The translations under genes were made by a program, and so were the position numbers. From Salinirubellus litoreus (lineage in GTDB: Archaea > Halobacteriota > Halobacteria > Halobacteriales > Haloarculaceae): a stretch of 64,000 nt of DNA. Of the stretch, positions 16,884 to 25,550 are shown piece by piece. The stretch's first letter is position 1. Every line of letters starts with the position of its first letter. Below the pieces are notes generated by a model. That model did no database searches, was not told where the DNA came from, and saw nothing but the letters and a program-made list of their open reading frames with translations. The stretch covers positions 124,001-188,000 of the forward strand of contig NZ_CP147841.1 of the NCBI RefSeq assembly GCF_037335815.1, written 5' to 3'.

Positions 16884-19619
16884 TCAGTCGTCCGTCTCCC
16901 CGGCCAGCCGCTTCAGTTCCGCGAGCGTGTTCAGCGCTTCGAGGGGTGTCGTGCTCCCGACGTCCACGCTCTCGATTGCTTCGAGGAGTTCTGTGGGGAC
17001 CCGGCCTCGCTCTCCGTCGACGACGTCGGATCCGTTCGTGCCGTCCGCGTGGGTCTCACCATCCACACCGTTCGCCGGGGCCGCGTGCCCGTTCGTCCGC
17101 TCGTCGGGACCGTCCCCGATGAGATCCCGGGCCCGCTCGACGACGGGATCGGGGACGCCGGCCATCCGGGCGACGTCCACCCCGTAGGAGGCCGTGGCGG
17201 CCCCCTCGCGTACCTCGTGGTCGAAGGTCACGCCCTCCCCGTCGCGGGTCCCCTCGAAGTGCCAGTTCCGCGCCCGCGGGAGCGACTCGGCCACGGCCGT
17301 CAGGTCGTGGTGGTGGGTCGCGAACAGGGTGAACGCGCCCACCTCGTCGTGGAGGTGCTCCGTGACCGCGCGGGCGATGGCGAACCCGTCGGCCGTGGAG
17401 GTCCCCCGGCCGACCTCGTCGAGGAGGACGAGCGACTCGGACGTGGCTCCGGCGAGGATGTCCGCGAGTTCGGTCATCTCGACCATGAACGTCGAGCGCC
17501 CGCCCGCGATGTCGTCGCTCGCACCGACGCGGGTGAACACCCGGTCGATAACCGGCAGACGAGCGGACTCGGCGGGGACGAACGACCCGGCCTGGGCGAG
17601 AACACAGGAGAGCGCGACCTGGCGCATGTACGTCGACTTCCCGCTCATGTTTGGTCCCGTGATGACCGCGAGCGGCGCCTCTCTATCGAGGCTCGTATCG
17701 TTCGGGACGAACGACTCCTCCGTTCGCTCGACGACCGGGTGTCGCCCCCGGCGTATCTCGATGGCGTCCCCGCCCATCTCGGGTCGGCAGTAGCCGTGGC
17801 CCGCGGCGACCTCCGCGAACGAGACGAGCGCGTCGAGTTCGGCCACCGCACGCGCGACCCGCTGGATCCGCTCGGTCTCCTCCGCGACCGACGCGCGGAC
17901 CTCGCGGAACAGCTCGTACTCCAGGTCGTCGGCCCGGCCCTCCGCGCGGACGATCTCGTCCTCGCGCTCCTTCAGCTCGGGCGTGACGAACCGCTCGGCG
18001 TTCTTCAGCGTCTGTCGGCGCTGGTACTCCTCCGGTACCGCGTCGAGGTTCGGGTCCGTCACCTCGATGTAGTAGCCGTGGACCTGGTTGTGGCCGACCT
18101 TCAGCGAGCCGACGCCGGTCCGCTCGCGCTCCTCGGCCTGGAGCGAGTCGATCCAGGCCTTCCCCTCCCGCTCGGTCGCGCGGAGTTCGTCCAGCCGTTC
18201 GTCGTACCCCTCGCGGAGTACGCCGCCCTCGGTGAGTTCGATGGGCGGGTCCTCGGCGACGGCCTCGTCGATGGCCTCGCGGACGTCGGCGAGGGGGTCG
18301 AGCCGTCCGTGGAGTTCGCGCAGGCGGTCGGATTCGGCCCCGTCGAGGGAGCTCCGGAGGTCCGGGAGGGTCGCGAGGGTGTCGTGGAGCGAGCGGAGGT
18401 CGCGGGCGTTCGCCCGGGCGCGGGAGACCCGCGCGACGAGCCGTTCGAGGTCGTAGACGTCGGCCAGCCGGTCGTGGAGATTCTCGCGGGCGGCGACACT
18501 GTGAACGAGTTCGTCGACGGCCTCGTGGCGGGTGGCCGCCTCCTCGGCGTCGAGCAGGGGACGCCGGAGCCAGTCGTGGAGTTTTCGGCGGCCCATCGCA
18601 CACGCCGTCTCGTCGACCACGTCCACGAGCGCGGTGCCCGCGGCCCCGTGGACCGACCGCGGCTCGAACAGTTCGAGCGACCGCACCGCGACGGCGTCCA
18701 GCAGCATGTGCTCGCGAGGGTCGTACCGCGTCAGGTGGTTGAGGTAGTCGAGCCGCCCGGGGTCCTCGCCGTCCTCGTTCGCTTCTCGCGGGTCGCGTTG
18801 CTCCCCGCTCGAACGTCCCGCGGACCTCCGGTCCGCGCTGACCCCACGGGCGTACTCGGCGTAGGCGAGCAGCGCCCCGCAGGCCCGCACCTCCGCCGTC
18901 GAGGCGAGAAGCGTCCCCGGGGGTCCGAAGTACGACGCGACCGTCTCCTCGGCCCGCCCGGGCTCGAAGGCGTCGGGGTCGTAGGGGGTGACCATGCAGT
19001 CGGCGTCGAACACCTCGACGCCTTCGCCTACTTCGGGGCTCACCACGGCCTCGGCGGGGCCGAACCGCCCGACCTCGTCGCGGACCGCTTCGAGGTCTGG
19101 CAGGCCGGTGGCGTAGAAATCGCCGGTCGAGACGTCGAGCATCGCCAGCCCGTAGGCTCGCTCCTCGCGCTCGGCCGCGTCCGGCTCCCGCGCCAGTGCG
19201 GCAACGAAGTTGTTGTCCGCTCCACCCAGGAGTTCGACTTCGGTGAGCGTCCCCGGCGTGACCACCCTCGTTACCGCTCGCTCGACCGGCCCCGTCACCT
19301 CCTCGGGATCCTCGACCTGGTCGGCGACGGCCACCCGGTAGCCCGCGTCGAGCAGCGTCTCGATGTACGACTCGGCGCTGTCGACCGGCACCCCCGCCAT
19401 GGGGTAGGTCCCCGTCGAGTCCTCGCGCTTCGTGAGCGTTATCTCACAGAGCCGGGCGACCAGTTTCGCAGCGTCGCAAAAGGCTTCGTAGAAATCCCCG
19501 ACCTGAAACAGCACGAGCGAGTCGTCGTACCGCGCACAGAGGTCGCGGTACTGTCGCAGCATCGGCGTCAGCTCGCCGGCCATCGCCGCCGGCGGACCCA
19601 GCGCCGCGTCCCCGTCCAT
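16884..19619 (-). CDS. mutS: DNA mismatch repair protein MutS
   Basis: 911 residues from ATG (MDGDAALGPPAAMAGE), supported by the TATA-like ggtatttgc about 29 nt upstream on this strand; the open frame further upstream is not MutS-like. Mismatch-binding F43-Y44-E45 is present in FQVGDFYEAF. Connector, lever and clamp regions are followed by the ATPase: Walker A GPNMSGKST, Walker B LVLLDEVGRGT, then the FATHHHDL switch. It recognises mispairs and signals for excision. Between lever regions a roughly 25-residue low-complexity insert (starting GVSADRRSAGRS) is encoded by a hairpin-bearing segment. A second Gly/Asn/Asp-rich stretch lies near the C-terminus. Confidence 0.95.
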   Translation of the reverse strand: MDGDAALGPPAAMAGELTPMLRQYRDLCARYDDSLVLFQVGDFYEAFCDAAKLVARLCEITLTKREDSTGTYPMAGVPVDSAESYIETLLDAGYRVAVADQVEDPEEVTGPVERAVTRVVTPGTLTEVELLGGADNNFVAALAREPDAAEREERAYGLAMLDVSTGDFYATGLPDLEAVRDEVGRFGPAEAVVSPEVGEGVEVFDADCMVTPYDPDAFEPGRAEETVASYFGPPGTLLASTAEVRACGALLAYAEYARGVSADRRSAGRSSGEQRDPREANEDGEDPGRLDYLNHLTRYDPREHMLLDAVAVRSLELFEPRSVHGAAGTALVDVVDETACAMGRRKLHDWLRRPLLDAEEAATRHEAVDELVHSVAARENLHDRLADVYDLERLVARVSRARANARDLRSLHDTLATLPDLRSSLDGAESDRLRELHGRLDPLADVREAIDEAVAEDPPIELTEGGVLREGYDERLDELRATEREGKAWIDSLQAEERERTGVGSLKVGHNQVHGYYIEVTDPNLDAVPEEYQRRQTLKNAERFVTPELKEREDEIVRAEGRADDLEYELFREVRASVAEETERIQRVARAVAELDALVSFAEVAAGHGYCRPEMGGDAIEIRRGRHPVVERTEESFVPNDTSLDREAPLAVITGPNMSGKSTYMRQVALSCVLAQAGSFVPAESARLPVIDRVFTRVGASDDIAGGRSTFMVEMTELADILAGATSESLVLLDEVGRGTSTADGFAIARAVTEHLHDEVGAFTLFATHHHDLTAVAESLPRARNWHFEGTRDGEGVTFDHEVREGAATASYGVDVARMAGVPDPVVERARDLIGDGPDERTNGHAAPANGVDGETHADGTNGSDVVDGERGRVPTELLEAIESVDVGSTTPLEALNTLAELKRLAGETDD
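18819..18837. repeat. Hairpin inside the mutS insertion
   Basis: Perfect 8-bp arms cgcggacc and ggtccgcg around tcc. It lies in the stretch coding for the extra Arg/Ser/Glu-rich residues of MutS and looks like a small inserted palindromic sequence that kept the reading frame. Confidence 0.5.
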
Positions 19620-19916
19620 GCCTTCCGAGTGCGCCTCGGCGGGCAAATACCCCTCGGTCGCCGGGCGGTGACACCTCGTCCCCCGGGAAGTGTGCGCGGT
19701 TCGCTCACGTCTACCGACCTGCCGAAGTCGCTCTACGGACCGGACGGACGGGGACACGGTGGCTACCGAAACGGCCGTTCTTCTACTTATTCTACGGATC
19801 AGTACGTACCTCTATGATCGGAGATCCATCGTACAGGCAAAGCCGTTATTGTGCGGGGCCCGCTCTGACGTAGATACCGATGACGTACGTGACGAGGAAG
19901 GAGACGGAGCCCCCCG

Positions 19917-22475
19917 ATGGGTAGCAGTGACGATCCGAGGGGCCTCGAACTCGACCCGCCCGCCACCGACGTGGACCTCTCGGACCCGACGTACTACCTG
20001 AACCGCGAACTCTCCGAACTCGCCTTCCAGGACCGGGTGCTCCACGAGGCGCTCGACGACCGGAACCCGCTGCTCGAACGGGTGCGTTTCCTCTCGATCT
20101 TCACGAAGAACATGGACGAGTTCTTCATGAAGCGCGTCGGCGGGCTGAAACAGCAGATAGAGGCCGACGTGACCGATCGGACGGCCGACGGCCGGACCCC
20201 CCGCGAGCAGTGGGAGGAGGTGCTCGGGACGGCCCGGCCGATGTTCGAGGCACAGACGGAGTGCTACCGGGAGAGAGTCCACGGCCTGCTCGACGACGCC
20301 GGAATCGAGGTGGTCGACGACGCGGCCGACCTCCGCGAGGACGAGCGCTCGCGGATGCGCGAGTACTTCGAGGAGTCGGTGTTGCCGACGCTGACGCCGC
20401 TCGCGTTCGATCCCGCCCACCCGTTCCCGTTCATCTCGAACCTCTCGCTCTCGCTGGCGGTGCTGACCCGCCAGCCCGGCGAGGAGGAGCCGACGTTCAC
20501 CCGGGTGAAGATACCGCAGAACCGGCCACGGCTCGTGGAACTCGGGGAGTCGCGGTACGTCCTCATCGAGGAAGTCATCCGGGACAACCTCGACCTGCTG
20601 TTCCCGAACGTCGACGTCGTGAACACGTCGCTGTTCCGGCTCACCCGGAACGCCGAGGTCCGCCGGCACGAGGAGGTCGCCGAGGACCTCATCGACATGA
20701 TCGAGGAGGTGCTCGAACAGCGCCGGTTCGCCACCGTCGTCCGGCTCGAGGTGACCGACGGGATGCCCGAGGCGGTCCTCTCGCTGCTGATGGACCAGCT
20801 CGAACTCGACGAGCGGGAGGTCTACCGGCGGGCGGGTCCGCTCGACTACCGGCCGTTCATGGAGCTGGCGGAACTCGACCACCCGGAGCTGAAGAACGAC
20901 CCGTGGACGCCACAGCCCCACCCGCGTCTACGGCACGACGAGAGTGGGCCGATCGCCGGCGCGAGCGAGGAGGAGCCCCGCGACCTCTTCGAGGAGATAC
21001 GCCGCGACGACGTCCTGCTCCACCACCCCTACCACTCGTTCGACGAGACCGTCCAGCGATTCCTCGACGAGGCCGCCGCCGACCCGGACGTGCTGGCGAT
21101 CAAGGCGGCTATCTACCGCACGGCGAGCGACTCGACGGTCATCCAGTCGCTCATCGACGCCGCCGAGAACGGCAAGCAGGTGGCGGTGATGGTCGAGCTG
21201 AAGGCCCGCTTCGACGAGGAGAACAACCTCGACTGGGTGCGGACGCTGGAGGAGAACGGCATCCACGTCGCCTACGGGACCGTCGGCCTGAAGACCCACA
21301 CCAAGACCGCCCTCGTGGTCCGGGACGAGCCCGACGGCGTACAGCTCTACTCGCACGTCGGCACCGGGAACTACCACTCCGAGACCGCGAAGGGGTACGT
21401 CGACCTCGGGCTGCTGACGGCCGACCGCGAGATCGGCCGCGACCTCACCCGCGTGTTCAACTACTTCACCGGGCCGTCGCTCGACGAGCAGTTCGGCAAA
21501 CTGCTCATCTCGCCGGTGACGATGCGGCCCGAACTCACCCGGTTCGTCCGCCGGGAGGCCGAACACGCCCGGAACGACGAGCGCGCGCGCATCGTCGTGA
21601 AGGTCAACGGACTGGAGGATCCCGGCATGGTCGAGGAGCTCTACCGGGCGTCGATGGCCGGCGTCGAGATCGACCTGATCGTCCGGGACATCTGCCGGCT
21701 CCGACCCGGTCTGGAGGGCGTGAGCGAGAACGTCACCGTCCACAGCGTCGTCGGGCAGTTCCTCGAACACTCCCGGATCTTCTACTTCGAGAACGGCGGC
21801 GACCCCGAGTACTACCTGGGGAGCGCGGACTGGATGACGCGCAACCTCGACAACCGCGTCGAGGCCGTCGCGCCCGTCGAGGACCCATCGATCCGCGAAC
21901 AGCTCCGGTTCAACCTCGAACTGATCCTCGCGGACAACCGGCGGCGCTGGGTGATGCACCCCGACGGGTCGTACACACAGCGGAGGCCCGGGGAGGGCGA
22001 ATCGGTCGTCGACACCCAGGCGGTCCTGATGGACCGCACCCGGGAGGCGGTCGAGCGCGACGGCTGGCCGACCGGCATCGTCCCCGAACACCCCGCCGTG
22101 GGGCGGGAGCTACTCGTCGAATCCGTCGAGGAGCCGGCTCCGCCCCCGACCCCGTCGAACGGGGACTCCGATCCTGATCCCGGCGAGCGCGACGGCGACG
22201 GGGGGACGGTCCCGGCCCGGGGCGACGGCGAACCGACGACCGCGACCGACGGCGAGGGGGCCCCCGTCCGGACGGTGGACGAACGGGACGAACGGGACGA
22301 ACGGGACGATTCGACCGACTGTGACCTCCCGGCGGCCTTCGGAACGCACCCCGACCGCTGGTACGTCCCCGACAGCGACCGGTACGAGTTCGCGGTCCGG
22401 ACCCCCGACGGCGACCGGCGCTACTACGAGTCCGTCGCCGGCGCGGCCGACGCGCTCGAGGAGCTCTACGGCTGA
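19917..22475 (+). CDS. ppk1: Polyphosphate kinase 1
   Basis: 852 residues. N-terminal domain: YYLNRELSELAFQDRVL, FLSIFTKNMDEFFMKRVGG. Head and catalytic domains of the phospholipase-D-like fold: LLHHPYHSFDETVQRFL, IKAAIYRTASDSTVIQSL, VMVELKARFDEENNLDW, then SHVGTGNYHSETAKGY with the catalytic His, and LEHSRIFYFENGG with the second His. PPK1 reversibly builds long-chain polyphosphate from ATP. After the family's usual end (about residue 705) comes an acidic disordered linker, including a DER repeat from a 9-bp DNA repeat near 22280-22310, and a small C-terminal domain (HPDRWYVPDSDRYEFAVRTP). Confidence 0.94.
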   Translation: MGSSDDPRGLELDPPATDVDLSDPTYYLNRELSELAFQDRVLHEALDDRNPLLERVRFLSIFTKNMDEFFMKRVGGLKQQIEADVTDRTADGRTPREQWEEVLGTARPMFEAQTECYRERVHGLLDDAGIEVVDDAADLREDERSRMREYFEESVLPTLTPLAFDPAHPFPFISNLSLSLAVLTRQPGEEEPTFTRVKIPQNRPRLVELGESRYVLIEEVIRDNLDLLFPNVDVVNTSLFRLTRNAEVRRHEEVAEDLIDMIEEVLEQRRFATVVRLEVTDGMPEAVLSLLMDQLELDEREVYRRAGPLDYRPFMELAELDHPELKNDPWTPQPHPRLRHDESGPIAGASEEEPRDLFEEIRRDDVLLHHPYHSFDETVQRFLDEAAADPDVLAIKAAIYRTASDSTVIQSLIDAAENGKQVAVMVELKARFDEENNLDWVRTLEENGIHVAYGTVGLKTHTKTALVVRDEPDGVQLYSHVGTGNYHSETAKGYVDLGLLTADREIGRDLTRVFNYFTGPSLDEQFGKLLISPVTMRPELTRFVRREAEHARNDERARIVVKVNGLEDPGMVEELYRASMAGVEIDLIVRDICRLRPGLEGVSENVTVHSVVGQFLEHSRIFYFENGGDPEYYLGSADWMTRNLDNRVEAVAPVEDPSIREQLRFNLELILADNRRRWVMHPDGSYTQRRPGEGESVVDTQAVLMDRTREAVERDGWPTGIVPEHPAVGRELLVESVEEPAPPPTPSNGDSDPDPGERDGDGGTVPARGDGEPTTATDGEGAPVRTVDERDERDERDDSTDCDLPAAFGTHPDRWYVPDSDRYEFAVRTPDGDRRYYESVAGAADALEELYG

Positions 22476-22560
22476 TCCGGGACCCGCGTGCGGCCACACC
22501 GGTTCGTGGGTATCTCCGGATCGCACAACGGTTATGCCCTCACACGGCCTCCCAGGGGCC

Positions 22561-22872
22561 GTGGATATCACGCTCTTCGAAATAAACCTGGACGGCGCGC
22601 AGTTCGGCCCGGCGACGATCGGTGAGCCGGTGCGAGGCAAGCGGGCGAAGGGGGAACGGATGACCGAGGGGACGACGGTCGTCACCGGAGCCGGCGATAG
22701 CGGGGCGAACGGGAACGGGACGAGTGGAGGCGGGCGGGCGGGCAGATTCGCCCGGTTCACTCCCGTCCTCGTCGTGGCCGGCGTCGCGGTCGGCTACGCC
22801 GCGTTCCGGCGGTTCCGGGACCGGAGCCCCCGGCTCGGCGTCGACGCCGAGCCCGTCGAGATCGAGACCTGA
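22561..22872 (+). CDS. Small single-pass membrane protein
   Basis: 103 residues from GTG (VDITLFEINLDGAQFG). TATA-like ggttatgcc sits about 26 nt upstream, which supports this start and a leaderless mRNA. The N-terminal half is polar with a Gly/Asn/Thr-rich linker; a single helix follows (TPVLVVAGVAVGYAAFRRF) and a short basic/acidic tail. No family recognised. It lies 72 bp before the ABC transporter pair and could be an accessory, but spacing gives no firm link. Confidence 0.6.
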   Translation: MDITLFEINLDGAQFGPATIGEPVRGKRAKGERMTEGTTVVTGAGDSGANGNGTSGGGRAGRFARFTPVLVVAGVAVGYAAFRRFRDRSPRLGVDAEPVEIET

Positions 22873-22944
22873 ACGTCCGGACCCGCGTTTCGAGCGGTGT
22901 GCCGGGGTGAGTTTTCACGTCGGGGAGACGCGTCCCTCCCGGTC

Positions 22945-23760
22945 ATGACAGCCGGACCGGCCGTCGAGACGAGCGAGTTGACCAAGCGATACGGCGAGGT
23001 CACCGCCCTCGACGCCCTCTCGCTCTCGGTCCCCCGCGGCGAACTCTACGGCTTCCTCGGCCCGAACGGGGCCGGCAAGTCGACCACGATAAACGTCCTC
23101 ACGGGTCAGTTGAGACCCGACTCGGGGTCGGCCCGCGTCGCCGGTATCGATCCCGTGGCCGACCCGGTCGAGGCACGCGCCGCGGTCGGCATCCTCCCGG
23201 AGAACGGCCGTCCACCCTCTTTTCTGACGGTACGGGAGTACTTCGACTTCGTCGGGGTTACACGCGGGCTCCCCGACGACGTCGTGGAGACGGCCGTCGA
23301 GTCGTGGGCCGACCGCCTGGAGTTCCGGCCGAAGCTCGACACCCTCTGTACGGACCTCTCGCAGGGCGAGCGACAGAAGGTCCTCGTCACGCAGGCGTTC
23401 CTCCACGAACCCGACGTGGTGTTCATCGACGAACCGCTCACCAACCTCGACCCGATCATGCAGGAGCGGGTCAAGCGGTTCTTCCGGACCTACCGCGAGG
23501 CGGGCAACACGCTGTTCCTCTCGACGCACTTCATCGGCACCGCCGAGGAGATCTGTACCCGGGTGGGGATCGTCAACCGCGGACGGCTGCTCTCGGAGGT
23601 CGACCCCCGGACGCTCGGCTCGGGCGAGTCGCTGCTCGACCGGTTCTTCACCGCCGTCGACGCCGACACCGGTACGGGGATGGACGAGCGGGCGGCGACG
23701 GCCGCCGGGCTCGCGAGCGACCCCGCCGTGCCCGGTGCCGGCGGGAGCGGGGGGGACTGA
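22945..23760 (+). CDS. ABC transporter ATP-binding protein
   Basis: 271 residues from ATG (MTAGPAVETSELTKRYG). Walker A GPNGAGKST, Q-loop region GILPENGRPPSFLTVREY, signature LSQGERQK, Walker B PDVVFIDEPLTNLDP, and the H-loop FLSTHFIGTAEE. The ATPase resembles those of ABC-2 type exporters. The C-terminus is Gly/Ala-rich. The permease starts 4 nt after its stop, so the pair forms one transport unit; the cargo is not evident. Confidence 0.92.
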   Translation: MTAGPAVETSELTKRYGEVTALDALSLSVPRGELYGFLGPNGAGKSTTINVLTGQLRPDSGSARVAGIDPVADPVEARAAVGILPENGRPPSFLTVREYFDFVGVTRGLPDDVVETAVESWADRLEFRPKLDTLCTDLSQGERQKVLVTQAFLHEPDVVFIDEPLTNLDPIMQERVKRFFRTYREAGNTLFLSTHFIGTAEEICTRVGIVNRGRLLSEVDPRTLGSGESLLDRFFTAVDADTGTGMDERAATAAGLASDPAVPGAGGSGGD

Positions 23761-23764
23761 GACG

Positions 23765-25213
23765 ATGGGCACGGCGGCCCGGCGACTCCCCTACCGCTAC
23801 CTGTTCGAACGGCTCGTCCGCGAGGAGTGGCGGCTCCACGCCAGCCGGTTCGGCGGCCGACGGTTCGCCGCCTTCCCGGGCTTCGTCGCGCTCGTCGCCG
23901 CCGGAACGACCGCGTTCTTCTCGCTCGGCGGCGCGGACACCTCCCTGCTGCTCTCGGGACTCCACCTCGTCGTCGCCGTCCTCGGTCTGCAGGTCGGCAC
24001 CGTCGGACTCGTCGGACGCGACGCCGTGGAGGACTTCCTCGGGGACACGACGCTGCTCATCTACGCCGCGCGAACCCTCCCGATCACCCCCGAACGGCTC
24101 GTCGTCGCGTTCGTCCTCAAGGACGTCCTCTTCTACGCCGTCCTGTTCGTCCTCCCGCTCGTCGTCGGCGTCCTCCCGCTGGTCCACGTCGGTGCGGTGG
24201 CGCTCTCGCGGCTACCGCTCCTCCTTCTGACGACCGCCGGGATGTTCGCGCTCGGCGTCGGCGCGTCGCTCGCCCTCGTCGGCGTCTCCACCCGCTCGCG
24301 ACCGGCGACGTTCGCTCTCGCGGGTGCGCTCGTGGCCGGACTCCTCCTCCGCGGGGACCTGCTGGTCTCCGTGACCCCCTACGGCCTCTGGGTCCGGCCC
24401 ACGCTCCTCGCCGCCGCCGGGAGCCTCGTCCTCCCGATCGCGCTCGTCGCGTGCGGGACCGCCCTGTTCCAGTTCGACGGCCGGTCGGTCTCCCGGTCGG
24501 TCCCGGACCGGTTCGGGCCGCTCCACCGGCGACTGGGACGGCTCGACGGGGAGGGTGCGCTCTCGAAGTCGCTGCTCGACGTCTCGCGGTCCTCCGGCGG
24601 GATGTGGAAGCTCGCGTTCTCACAGGGGCTCGTCTTCGCCGTCCTCGCCGTCCTGCTCACCTACCTCCCCGAGGTCGTCCCCGTTCGCCCGGCCCCCGGG
24701 CTGACGATGGCGACGATACTCGCGCTCGGCACGTTCACCACCTACAACTGGCTGTTCCAGTTCGAGGACGAGCGGTTCTACCGGCGCTACCCGGTGGCGC
24801 TCGAAGACGTCTTCCGCGCGAAACTCGTCGCGTTCTGCCTGCTCGCGCTCCCCGTCGGCCTCGCCTACCTCGCGCTCGGCGGCTGGCTGTTCGGGCTCCG
24901 CTCGATGCTCGTCGGCGTCGCCGTCTTCGCCCCGCTCTCGCTCTACGTCTTCGGCGTCACGGGTTACGTCGCCGGGTTCTCGCCCACCGAACTCCTGTTC
25001 GACACGCCCACGTTCGCGCTGTTCACCGCCGCGACGATGGCCGTTCTCGTCCCGCTCGTGATACTCGCCATCGCGCTCCCGCTCGCACCCCTCCGCCTCT
25101 CCGTCGTGGCTGTCGCCGTCTCGGGAATCGCCGGGGCTATCGGAGTGCTGTTCTACCGCCGGGCCGGACCGCGGTGGGCCGCCGTCGCTCGCGAGGGCTC
25201 GGACGCGGACTGA
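23765..25213 (+). CDS. ABC-2 type transporter permease
   Basis: About 482 residues from ATG (MGTAARRLPYRYLFERLVREEW). Around twelve hydrophobic helices occur in two blocks separated by a cytoplasmic loop (FDGRSVSRSVPDRFGPLHRRLGR and LSKSLLDVSRSSGG). It is larger than a single ABC-2 permease domain and could be a fused pair. The coupling region FEDERFYRRYPVALEDVFRAKL in the loop between later helices is typical of ABC-2 exporters. It pairs with the ATPase just upstream. Substrate unknown. Confidence 0.85.
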   Translation: MGTAARRLPYRYLFERLVREEWRLHASRFGGRRFAAFPGFVALVAAGTTAFFSLGGADTSLLLSGLHLVVAVLGLQVGTVGLVGRDAVEDFLGDTTLLIYAARTLPITPERLVVAFVLKDVLFYAVLFVLPLVVGVLPLVHVGAVALSRLPLLLLTTAGMFALGVGASLALVGVSTRSRPATFALAGALVAGLLLRGDLLVSVTPYGLWVRPTLLAAAGSLVLPIALVACGTALFQFDGRSVSRSVPDRFGPLHRRLGRLDGEGALSKSLLDVSRSSGGMWKLAFSQGLVFAVLAVLLTYLPEVVPVRPAPGLTMATILALGTFTTYNWLFQFEDERFYRRYPVALEDVFRAKLVAFCLLALPVGLAYLALGGWLFGLRSMLVGVAVFAPLSLYVFGVTGYVAGFSPTELLFDTPTFALFTAATMAVLVPLVILAIALPLAPLRLSVVAVAVSGIAGAIGVLFYRRAGPRWAAVAREGSDAD

Positions 25214-25550
25214 CCCGATTCCATCCACCCCGGGGGCGCGACCGCCGACCGTCGGCGACAGGCCGGCGGGCGACGTTCGCGTCGCTCGGGGAAGTAGACC
25301 GTGCCGGCAGAACGGAGGACATCGCGATGGCACCCGACCCACCCCGCCGCCGGCTATCCTGACCTGTTCCGGCGTCGGTATAAAAGGTGGCCACGTGACA
25401 CGGATTGAGTCAGCGACAGACGACAGATAGAGCCCTCTGCGTCGGCAGGAGATGACGCGCCCAGCCCATCTATCCGTTCTGAGACCGTTTCGGTGGCCGG
25501 GAGACCGCCGGTCGCGCGTCGGACGCGACCCGAGTCGATCCGGGGCCGGA
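25214..25550. other. Intergenic gap with an orphan strong TATA box
   Basis: 337 bp between two convergent genes with no credible protein frame. At 25376-25386 the sequence ggtataaaagg is one of the best TATA boxes in the window, facing no gene start on the plus strand. It might drive a non-coding transcript or an antisense RNA over the 3' end of the PQQ dehydrogenase gene. Confidence 0.4.

Noticed and set aside
16884..19757. Upstream extension of MutS to 957 residues
   Set aside because: Residues before MDGDAALGPP are basic and unlike MutS; the TATA box near 19647 fits the ATG at 19619.
17049..19817. 922-codon plus-strand frame over mutS
   Set aside because: It is the complementary frame of mutS, with Val/Arg/Gly-rich shadow composition; MutS motifs are all on the minus strand.
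22278..22312. 9-bp tandem repeat in ppk1 as a regulatory repeat
   Set aside because: It lies inside the coding sequence, keeps the frame (DER repeats in a disordered linker), and needs no separate function.
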